Part shown: positions 58,331 through 64,000 of the stretch, in pieces
How the letters are laid out: each line of letters opens with the position of its first letter
Numbering within the stretch: the stretch's first letter is position 1
Made by a program: the position numbers and the translations under genes
Assembly: GCF_001522585.2 (NCBI RefSeq)
Contig: NZ_CP013373.1
Span: 1,178,001-1,242,000 of the forward strand
DNA length: 64,000 nt
Direction of reading: 5' to 3'
From: Burkholderia sp. NRF60-BP8
Lineage (GTDB): Bacteria > Pseudomonadota > Gammaproteobacteria > Burkholderiales > Burkholderiaceae
Notes under the pieces: generated by a model
What the model saw: only the letters and a program-made list of their open reading frames with translations
What the model was told of the DNA's origin: nothing
Databases searched by the model: none

Positions 58331-59524
58331 TCAATCGCGCTCGGGCGTGGCCGAGATGCGGTGGATCGACAGGTCGGCGCCGTCGAATTCGGCTTCGCGA
58401 TCGAGACGCAGGCCCACGGTCGCCTTCAGCGCGCCGTAGACGAGCGTGCCGCCCGCCGTGGCGAGCGCGATGCCGCCGAGCGTGCCGACGAGCTGCGACA
58501 GGAACGACACGCCGCCGAGACCGCCGAGCGCCGGCAGCCCGAACACGCCTGCCGCGAGGCCGCCGAGCGCGCCGCACATCCCGTGCAGCGGCCAGACACC
58601 GAGCACGTCGTCGATGCGCCAGCGGTTCTGCACGCAGGTGAACATCGCGACGAACAGCGCACCGGCCGCGGCGCCCGTGACGAGCGCGCCGATCGGATGC
58701 ATCACGTCGGAGCCCGCGCATACCGCGACGAGGCCCGCGAGCGGCCCGTTGTAGGTGAAGCCCGGGTCGTTGCGGCCGGCCATCCACGCCGCGAGCGTGC
58801 CGCCGACCATCGCCATCAGCGAGTTCACCGCGACGAGGCCGCTGATCTTGTCGAGCGTCTGCGCGCTCATCACGTTGAAGCCGAACCAGCCGACCGCGAG
58901 CACCCAGGCGCCGAGCGCGAGGAACGGGATGTTCGACGGCGGGTGCGCGGCGATCCGGCCGTCCTTCGCATAGCGGCCGTGGCGCGCGCCGAGCAGCAGC
59001 ACGGCCGGCAGCGCGACCCAGCCGCCGAACGCATGTACGACGACCGAGCCCGCGAAGTCGTGGAACGGCGCACCGAACGCATGCGTGAGCCAGGCCTGCA
59101 CGCCGAAACGCTCGTTCCAGGCGATCCCTTCGAAGAACGGATAGATGAACCCGACGATGATCAGCGTCGCGACGAGCTGCGGGTTGAACTTCGCGCGCTC
59201 GGCGATGCCGCCGGACACGATCGCCGGGATCGCCGCCGCGAACGTCAGCAGGAAGAAGAAGCGCACGAGCGCGTAGCCGTTGTGCTGCGACAGCGTGCCG
59301 ATGTCGTCGAAGAATTCGACGCCGTACGCGATCGTGTAGCCGATGAAGAAATACGCGAGCGTCGACACCGAGAAGTCGACCAGGATCTTCACGAGCGCGT
59401 TGACCTGGTTCTTCTTGCGGACCGTGCCGAGTTCGAGAAATGCGAAGCCCGCGTGCATCGCGAGCACCATGACGGCGCCGATCAACAGGAACAGTGTGTC
59501 GACGCCGGATTTCAGACCATCCAT
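58331..59524 (-). CDS. amt: Ammonium transporter (Amt family)
   Basis: 397 aa, about eleven membrane helices. Key Amt features: twin pore histidines in FAGSVVVHAFGGW and WPLHGMCGALGG, the D of DFAGS, and ILVDFSVSTLAYFFIGY. It conducts NH3/NH4+ across the inner membrane. No signal peptide-like extension and no adjacent glnK, so this is a stand-alone amt. C-terminal tail VGLRLDREAEFDGADLSIH has the conserved GlnK-contact look. The upstream region carries a sigma-54 promoter and an NtrC-like site, consistent with induction by nitrogen limitation. Start MDGLKSGVDTLFLL at 59524. Confidence 0.94.
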   Translation of the reverse strand: MDGLKSGVDTLFLLIGAVMVLAMHAGFAFLELGTVRKKNQVNALVKILVDFSVSTLAYFFIGYTIAYGVEFFDDIGTLSQHNGYALVRFFFLLTFAAAIPAIVSGGIAERAKFNPQLVATLIIVGFIYPFFEGIAWNERFGVQAWLTHAFGAPFHDFAGSVVVHAFGGWVALPAVLLLGARHGRYAKDGRIAAHPPSNIPFLALGAWVLAVGWFGFNVMSAQTLDKISGLVAVNSLMAMVGGTLAAWMAGRNDPGFTYNGPLAGLVAVCAGSDVMHPIGALVTGAAAGALFVAMFTCVQNRWRIDDVLGVWPLHGMCGALGGLAAGVFGLPALGGLGGVSFLSQLVGTLGGIALATAGGTLVYGALKATVGLRLDREAEFDGADLSIHRISATPERD

Positions 59525-59559
59525 GCCCTGGCTTCCTTGCGCAAAAAACGGGCAAGGAA

Positions 59560-59575
59560 TGCAAGTATCGAGCCA
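59560..59575 (-). promoter_or_regulatory. Sigma-54 promoter for amt
   Basis: On the minus strand TGGCTCG-ATAC-TTGCA fits the -24/-12 consensus TGGCACG-N4-TTGCW with one mismatch and the invariant GG-N10-GC spacing. It lies 36 bases before the amt start codon. Confidence 0.8.
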
Positions 59576-59687
59576 ATGTGGTGAACGGCTGCGTGGAACT
59601 GGTGCCCGGATACCGCGCGGTGCGGCATTCCGGTGAATCGTGCACGGGATGAGGGCGCGGCGGACGTCGGCGCGGGGCCATGCCCGA

Positions 59688-59704
59688 TGCACGCGTGTGG
59701 TGCG
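59688..59704. promoter_or_regulatory. NtrC-like enhancer site for amt
   Basis: TGCAC-N7-GTGCG matches the NtrC site TGCAC-N7-GTGCA except the last base, about 120-130 bases upstream of the sigma-54 promoter, a normal enhancer distance. Another TGCAC half-site begins at 59762. Confidence 0.55.
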
Positions 59705-59778
59705 GCGCGTGCCGAATCGGTGCGTACGGCGAATGAAGCGGTGCGCGGCGCGGCGTTGCGGTGCACCGATCTGGCGCG

Positions 59779-60114
59779 TCAGTGGCGCGCGAACAGCGCG
59801 GGCGGACGGCGCAGCCGCAGCGCGCACGCCGACCAGTAGGCGGCGACGGTCGCCAGCCCGAGCGCGGCGAACGCGAGCGCCGCGAAGCCCGCGACGGACT
59901 GGCCGTCGCCGTCTGCGCCGAGGATGCCTTGCGCGACGATCAGCGCGGCCGTCCAGAAGCCGATCACGGCTTGCGCGAGCAGGCGCGCGCAGGCGATGCG
60001 GCGCGGACGCCCGGATTCGGCGAGGCGGCGCGCCGACGGCGCGCGCAGACACATGAACAGGGTGCCGGCGAGCAGCGCGGCCAGGGCGATGAGCCAGTCG
60101 ACGAGGAAAGCCAT
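59779..60114 (-). CDS. Small hypothetical membrane protein (111 aa)
   Basis: Three hydrophobic segments (about residues 3-22, 42-62 and 72-93) with Arg-rich loops (RAPSARRLAESGRPRR), consistent with an inner-membrane protein with three helices. Not recognised. GGAG-like sequence precedes the ATG. It is divergent from the lipoprotein gene and lies upstream of amt on the same strand, but the amt promoter sits between them, so it is probably separate. Confidence 0.6.
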   Translation of the reverse strand: MAFLVDWLIALAALLAGTLFMCLRAPSARRLAESGRPRRIACARLLAQAVIGFWTAALIVAQGILGADGDGQSVAGFAALAFAALGLATVAAYWSACALRLRRPPALFARH

Positions 60115-60311
60115 GACGAGGAAAAAGGAGGCACGGATGAAGCGAATTGGAGCGTGCCAACTTTAGAGGCGTGGCGCCCGCGATTGAATCAGACGAATCC
60201 GAAATTGAAAGGGATTTTTAATCGCTGGTCGTCATTGGGCCTGTTCCACAGGCGGTATCATCGACACCGGTCCAACCACGAAGTCGTGCAATGCGCGGCC
60301 GGAGATTGCTG

Positions 60312-60740
60312 ATGAACATGAAGACATCGCGGGCGCGCCGCGTGCCCGGGTCCGTGCTGGCGGCCGTGACCGCCGGCGCGCTGCTGTTGCTCGCGGGTTG
60401 CGAGAAGTCCGGCACGCCGGCCGCGCAACCCGATACGGCCGCGAGCGCGGCCGCTGATGCGGCGAACAATGCGGCCAAGGCGCTCGACCAGGTGGCGAGC
60501 ACCGTCAATCAACAGATCAACGCGGCGAAGGCGGGTATCGCATCCGCGGCGTCGGCCGTGCCGCCGTTGTCCGCGAGCGGCCTCGCGTCGGCCGCGCAGG
60601 CGCAGATCGACGCGGCGGCGTCCGCCGTCGTCGCGCATGCGGCTTCCGAAGCGGGCGCGAAGATCGCCGAAGCCGGCAAGAAACTCCAGCAGTGGAGCCA
60701 GCAGAATGCCGCGGGGGCGAAACCCGCGAGCGGCGAATGA
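60312..60740 (+). CDS. Hypothetical Ala-rich lipoprotein
   Basis: 142 aa. Lipoprotein signal with lipobox LLLLAGC near residue 29. The mature part is Ala-rich and helical, with a heptad-like pattern (AADAANNAAKALDQVASTV; AAQAQIDAAASAVVAHAA), probably a coiled coil. No enzymatic motif. It could be a murein- or envelope-associated structural lipoprotein. An ATG at 60318 is an alternative start. A close neighbour is the Rrf2 regulator, 90 bases downstream, with its own operator. Confidence 0.7.
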   Translation: MNMKTSRARRVPGSVLAAVTAGALLLLAGCEKSGTPAAQPDTAASAAADAANNAAKALDQVASTVNQQINAAKAGIASAASAVPPLSASGLASAAQAQIDAAASAVVAHAASEAGAKIAEAGKKLQQWSQQNAAGAKPASGE

Positions 60741-60762
60741 CGCAGGCTTGCACGATCCGCAA

Positions 60763-60787
60763 AATGTAATTATGATGGGTACACATT
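60763..60787. promoter_or_regulatory. Rrf2 operator-like sequence, site 1
   Basis: An imperfect inverted sequence beginning AATGTAATTA and ending TACACATT, 44 bases before the Rrf2 start. The nonamer ATGTAATTA recurs in site 2 before the neighbouring gene, indicating a shared regulator, probably the Rrf2 protein itself. Confidence 0.55.
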
Positions 60788-60830
60788 TCGCCGGTCGCGG
60801 GTCGGGCCGGCGTCGCCGAGTGAGTCAGGG

Positions 60831-61286
60831 ATGAATACCAGCAGCCGGTTCGCGTTTGCCGTTCACGTGCTCGCCTTGCTGTCGATGCAGGAAGGCGTGC
60901 CGTTGTCGTCCGACATCATCGCGGGCAGCGTGAATACGAATCCGGCGCTGATTCGCCGGTTGCTGTCGATGCTGGCGGCAGCCGGGTTGACGACGTCGCA
61001 GCTCGGGGCGGGCGGCGGTGCGCTGCTCGCGCGCGAGCCGGGCGAGATCACGCTGCTCGACGTGTATCGCGCGGTCGACGATGCGCAACTGTTCGCGCTG
61101 CACCGCGAGGCGCCGAATCCGGCGTGTCTCGTCGGGCGGCACATCCAGGGCGTGCTGACGGGCTATATCGGCGACGCGCAGCGCGCGATGGAGGCTTCGC
61201 TCGCCACGCGCACGTTGGTCGACGTGACGGCCGACATGCTGGATCTGGAACAGCGCACGCAACGAGCGGCGCGCGCCGGCGGGTAA
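60831..61286 (+). CDS. Rrf2-family transcriptional regulator (YwnA-like)
   Basis: 151 aa winged-helix regulator. Rrf2 pattern: SSRFAFAVHVLALLSMQEG, SSDIIAGSVNTNPALIRRLLS with the recognition helix, and the wing GAGGGALLAREPGEITLLDVYRAV. It lacks the three-cysteine Fe-S cluster of IscR/NsrR; a single Cys (ACLVG near 102) remains, as in thiol- or ligand-sensing Rrf2 members. The next gene is an NmrA-like NAD(P)-binding protein, as in Bacillus ywnA-ywnB. Likely represses itself and that gene. Confidence 0.86.
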   Translation: MNTSSRFAFAVHVLALLSMQEGVPLSSDIIAGSVNTNPALIRRLLSMLAAAGLTTSQLGAGGGALLAREPGEITLLDVYRAVDDAQLFALHREAPNPACLVGRHIQGVLTGYIGDAQRAMEASLATRTLVDVTADMLDLEQRTQRAARAGG

Positions 61287-61412
61287 CCGGCAGCGGGCGA
61301 CCGGCGGCGGGCGACCGCCAACGGGCAACTCGCGGCGGACAACCGACGACGGGTGCCCGGCGGCGGGCAGGGCAGGAAGCCGGGCGGCGCGTATGCACGC
61401 GACGATCGGCGC

Positions 61413-61437
61413 AACGGGGGCTTCGCCCCGTTTTTTT
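61413..61437 (+). terminator. Intrinsic terminator after the Rrf2 gene
   Basis: AACGGGG / CCCCGTT with loop GCTTCG, followed by seven T, 127 bases after the stop. The intervening 61287-61400 is a degenerate GC-rich repeat (CGGCGGCGGGCGAC-like units) without coding sense. Confidence 0.85.
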
Positions 61438-61445
61438 CGGTCTTA

Positions 61446-61468
61446 TATGTAATTAATTGTGTTACATA
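61446..61468. promoter_or_regulatory. Rrf2 operator-like palindrome, site 2
   Basis: TATGTAA-N9-TTACATA, perfect 7-bp arms, 23 bases before the NAD(P)-binding gene start and directly after the terminator. It would overlap that gene's promoter, fitting repression. It shares ATGTAATTA with site 1. Confidence 0.7.
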
Positions 61469-61490
61469 TTTCTATTTCTGGAGAATCGAT

Positions 61491-62132
61491 ATGACGCAAC
61501 GTTCGTTGAATATCGCGCTGTTCGGCGCCACCGGGATGATCGGCTCGCGCATCGCGGCGGAAGCCGTGCGGCGCGGCCACCGCGTCACGGCGCTGTCGCG
61601 CCATCCGGGCGCATCCGGCGACGGCATCACCGCGAAGGCGGCCGACCTGTTCGACGCCGCCAGCATCGCGGCCGCGCTGCCGGGCCATGACGTCGTCGCA
61701 AGCGCGTACGGCCCGAAGCAGGAAGATGCGGCGCAGGTCGTCGCGGTCGCGAAGGCGCTGGTCGCCGGCACGCGTCAGGCCGGGTTGAAGCGGCTCGTCG
61801 TCGTGGGCGGCGCCGGTTCGCTCGAAGTCGCGCCGGGCAAGCAACTCGTCGACACCGAAGGTTTCCCGGACGCGTACAAGCCGCAGGCGCTCGCGCACCG
61901 CGACGCGCTCGGCTACCTGAAGACGGTCGCCGATCTCGACTGGACCTTCTTCGCACCGGCCGCGCTGATCGCGCCGGGCGAGCGCACGGGCACGTTCCGC
62001 ACCGGCATCGGCAAGCTGATCGTGGACGCGCAAGGCAACAGCAAGATCTCGGCGGAAGATTACGCGGTCGCGTTCGTCGACGCGCTCGAGCAGGACAGCT
62101 TCGTGCGCGAGATCGCGACGGTCGCGTATTGA
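61491..62132 (+). CDS. NAD(P)-binding oxidoreductase (NmrA/YwnB-like)
   Basis: 213 aa atypical SDR. Nucleotide motif [16 protein letters not shown] near residue 10, [23 protein letters not shown] and the [15 protein letters not shown] block. The YxxxK dyad is absent. Such proteins are regulated by thiol or redox-sensing repressors (Rrf2, HxlR). Good SD (CTGGAG) and a palindromic operator directly upstream. Function likely in reductive detoxification; the substrate is unknown. Confidence 0.88.
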   Translation: MTQRSLNIALFGATGMIGSRIAAEAVRRGHRVTALSRHPGASGDGITAKAADLFDAASIAAALPGHDVVASAYGPKQEDAAQVVAVAKALVAGTRQAGLKRLVVVGGAGSLEVAPGKQLVDTEGFPDAYKPQALAHRDALGYLKTVADLDWTFFAPAALIAPGERTGTFRTGIGKLIVDAQGNSKISAEDYAVAFVDALEQDSFVREIATVAY

Positions 62133-62347
62133 GCGGCGTGACGGCCGGCGGCGGGTAAGCGCCGGCCCGGGCGCGACGTGCAAGCGGCGACGCGCAGCCA
62201 TGTCAGGCGATTCCGCCCTCGCGGGCGGCGTCGCCTGTTTCATTTGGCGCGGCGCGCGGCGAAAGCGTCGCGTGCATGACGGATCGGTATTTACACCGGT
62301 CGACGCAACGAGGCAGTTTTCATATTGTTCCCCGTTGGACAGGATGA

Positions 62348-62364
62348 ATAGAATAAATTTCTAT
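62348..62364. promoter_or_regulatory. AT-rich palindrome ATAGAA-N5-TTCTAT
   Basis: A perfect 6-5-6 palindrome 19 bases upstream of the Lrp/AsnC start, in an AT-rich patch. Lrp-family regulators bind sites of this kind and usually autoregulate. Confidence 0.5.
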
Positions 62365-62382
62365 CGACGAGGGAATGGAGAA

Positions 62383-62853
62383 ATGGACGCCATCGATCGT
62401 AAGCTGCTGGAGCTGCTGCAGGCGGATGCCACGCTGCCGATCGCCGAGCTCGCGCAGCGCGTGAACCTGTCGCAGACGCCGTGCTGGAAGCGCGTGCAGC
62501 GGCTGAAGGAAACCGGTGCGATTCGCGCGCAGGTCGCGCTGTGCGATCCGCGCAAGCTCGGGGTCGGCACGACCGTGTTCGTCGCGATCCGCACGAATCA
62601 GCACACCGAGGAATGGGCGCAGCGTTTCACGCAGGCGGTGCGCGACATGCCGGAAGTGGTCGAGGTCTACCGGATGAGCGGCGAGACCGATTATCTGCTG
62701 CGCGTCGTCGTCGCGGGTATCGACGACTACGATCGCGTCTACAAGCAACTGATTCGCACGGTGCCGCTGTTCGACGTCAGTTCGTCGTTCGCGATGGAGC
62801 AGATCAAGTATTCGACCGCGCTGCCCGTGCGCGATCTGGCCGAGCCCGCCTGA
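62383..62853 (+). CDS. Lrp/AsnC-family transcriptional regulator
   Basis: 156 aa. Start MDAIDRKLLELLQADATLPI, HTH LAQRVNLSQTPCWKRVQRL, then the RAM/AsnC ligand domain (residues 65-150) with VFVAIRTNQHTEEW, VVEVYRMSGETDYLL and the acidic DYDRVYKQLI. Regulators of this group respond to amino acids. The start follows ATGGAG by 3 bases; the upstream in-frame ATG (62344) lacks an SD and lies in the palindrome region. Convergent with the ABC ATPase gene. Confidence 0.9.
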   Translation: MDAIDRKLLELLQADATLPIAELAQRVNLSQTPCWKRVQRLKETGAIRAQVALCDPRKLGVGTTVFVAIRTNQHTEEWAQRFTQAVRDMPEVVEVYRMSGETDYLLRVVVAGIDDYDRVYKQLIRTVPLFDVSSSFAMEQIKYSTALPVRDLAEPA

Positions 62854-62883
62854 CGGGCACGCCGTCGCGTCGGCGGCGCGGTG

Positions 62884-63657
62884 TCAGCGGCCGCGCGCGA
62901 GGGCGCGTGCGCGCTCGTCGGCCAGGGCGTCGCGGCGCACGAAATCCGCGACGAACGGGCTGGCCGGATGATGGTGCAGCGCGTACGGCGTATCCCATTG
63001 CGCGAGCCGGCCGTCCTTCATCACGCCGATCCGGTCGGCGATCGCGAACGCTTCCGCCTGATTGTGCGTGACGAGGATCGCGGTGTGGCCCGTGTGCTTC
63101 AGGATGTCGCGCAACTCGAACGCGAGCCGCTCGCGCGTATCGACGTCGAGATTCGAGAACGGTTCGTCGAGCAGCAGCAATTCCGGCGACGGCGCGAGCG
63201 CGCGCGCGAGGGCGACGCGCTGCTGCTGGCCGCCGGACAGTTCGTGCGGATACGCGTCGCCGGAATCGGCGAGGCCGACGAGCTCGAGCATCTGCGCGAC
63301 GCGCAGGCGCCGTTCGGCTTTCGGCCTGCGCCGCAGGCCGAACGCGACGTTGTCGGCCGCGCTCAGGTGCGGGAACAGCGCGTAATCCTGGAACATCATG
63401 CCGATGCGCCGCCGCTCGGGCGGCACGTCGAGCGACGGCGCCGCGACCGGCGTGCCGTCCAGCACGATGCGCCCCATGCGCACGGGTTCGAAGCCGGCGA
63501 TCGCGCGCAGCACGGTGGTCTTGCCGCAGCCGGACGCGCCGAGCAGGCAGCCGATGTCGCCGCGCGGCAGCGCGAGGCTCAGGCCGTCGACCACGGTGCG
63601 GCGGCCGTGCGGCGTGTCGTAGGCGACGCAGAGGTCGTCGAGTTCGAGCAGGTTCAC
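62884..63657 (-). CDS. Iron(III)-type ABC transporter ATPase (FbpC-like)
   Basis: 257 aa. Walker A LLGASGCGKTT, Q-loop MFQDYALFPHLSAADNVAFG, signature LSGGQQQR, Walker B LLLLDEPFSNLD and H-loop LVTHNQAEAFAIAD. The CUT/FbpC pattern is clear, though the protein is shorter than FbpC proteins with a full C-terminal regulatory domain (about 350). GTG start, 4 bases after the permease stop. Iron, thiamine or spermidine cargo cannot be fixed without the binding protein, which is outside the window. Confidence 0.86.
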   Translation of the reverse strand: MNLLELDDLCVAYDTPHGRRTVVDGLSLALPRGDIGCLLGASGCGKTTVLRAIAGFEPVRMGRIVLDGTPVAAPSLDVPPERRRIGMMFQDYALFPHLSAADNVAFGLRRRPKAERRLRVAQMLELVGLADSGDAYPHELSGGQQQRVALARALAPSPELLLLDEPFSNLDVDTRERLAFELRDILKHTGHTAILVTHNQAEAFAIADRIGVMKDGRLAQWDTPYALHHHPASPFVADFVRRDALADERARALARGR

Positions 63658-63661
63658 GGTG

Positions 63662-64000
63662 TCAGGCTCCGATCTTGTGGCGGGTGCGGGCGAGCAGGAT
63701 CACGGGCACGAGCCCGGCCAGCACGATCGCGAGCGCGGCGACCGCGCCTTCTTCATAGGTGCCGCGCGCGGCTTCCGCATACAGCCACGTCGCGAGCGTG
63801 TCGAAGTTCAGCGGGCGCAGCAGCAGCGTGGCCGGCAGCTCCTTCATCGCGTCGACGAACACCAGCAGCGCGCTCGTCGTGAGCGCGGGCCGCAACAGCG
63901 GCAGATGGACGCGGCGCAACGTGCCGCCGGCCGTCTCGCCGAGCGAGCGCGCGGCCTGTTCGAGCGACGGCGGAATGCGCGCGAGGCCGGCTTCGATGCC
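63662..64000 (-). CDS. ABC transporter permease, C-terminal part (FbpB-like)
   Basis: The last 112 codons of a permease running off the window's end. The EAA motif is seen near the edge (IPPSLEQAARSLG then RRVHLPLLRPAL), followed by VFVDAMKELPATLLLRP and TWLYAEAARGTYEEGAVAALAI. This is the FbpB iron permease pattern. It precedes the ATPase gene by 4 bases. Confidence 0.88.
   Translation of the reverse strand, partial: GIEAGLARIPPSLEQAARSLGETAGGTLRRVHLPLLRPALTTSALLVFVDAMKELPATLLLRPLNFDTLATWLYAEAARGTYEEGAVAALAIVLAGLVPVILLARTRHKIGA

Overview
The window is about 67% GC with strongly GC3-biased genes. Its gene content (otsBA, succinyl-dependent arginine catabolism, the hopanoid hpnIJKL cluster, an MdtABC-type RND pump, a phosphocholine-type phospholipase C) and its multi-copy-looking intergenic repeats point to a Burkholderia, most likely the Burkholderia cepacia complex. 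I see ordinary chromosomal core genes with small accessory or repeat islands. No prophage, integrase, transposase, CRISPR array, rRNA or tRNA was recognised.

Layout. 1-6.9 kb: SCO-type copper lipoprotein, a nested inverted-repeat element, trehalose synthesis (otsB-otsA), an ABC exporter and a GT-B glycosyltransferase. 7.1-11.1 kb: two small membrane proteins, glucarate dehydratase and its divergent GntR/FCD regulator. 11.2-18.6 kb: a Leu/Ile/Val-type binding protein, phospholipase C, a 308-bp minisatellite, pdxY, an alpha/beta hydrolase and an LLM flavin oxidoreductase. 19.2-24.6 kb: hopanoid side-chain operon hpnI-hpnJ-hpnK-hpnL followed by a lipoprotein. 24.6-25.2 kb: a brnTA toxin-antitoxin pair whose toxin reading frame has an in-frame stop.

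25.5-38.2 kb is one metabolic neighbourhood: basic amino acid uptake (aotQ-aotM-aotP), an AraC-type ArgR regulator, the arginine succinyltransferase operon (astC-aruF-aruG-astD-astB-astE), and the periplasmic binding protein (aotJ). Arginine or ornithine would be imported and degraded to glutamate plus succinate. Between argR and astC lies a 761-bp imperfect palindrome made of two 267-bp inverted arms.

38.3-45.4 kb: HDOD and GGDEF/EAL signalling proteins, an exported peroxiredoxin, an NAD(P)-binding protein, a NYN-LOTUS putative RNA-binding/nuclease protein and a VOC protein. 45.5-53.5 kb: RND efflux operon mdtA-mdtB-mdtC on the minus strand. 53.7-60.1 kb: an IclR regulator, a well-formed candidate small RNA, a small membrane protein with a Fur-like palindrome upstream, a PhoX-type phosphatase, and an ammonium transporter with a sigma-54 promoter. 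60.3-64 kb: a lipoprotein, an Rrf2 regulator and a target gene that share an operator-like sequence, an Lrp/AsnC regulator, and an iron(III)-type ABC transporter running off the end.

Most interesting items: (1) a candidate sRNA at about 54821-54948 with a sigma-70-like promoter, two perfect stems and a textbook terminator; (2) brnT interrupted by TGA exactly where the family usually has Trp; (3) the 761-bp palindrome before the ast operon; (4) the Rrf2/NAD(P)-binding pair with matching operators; (5) the sigma-54/NtrC-like control region of amt. All calls come from reading sequence and translations; no database search or folding program was run.
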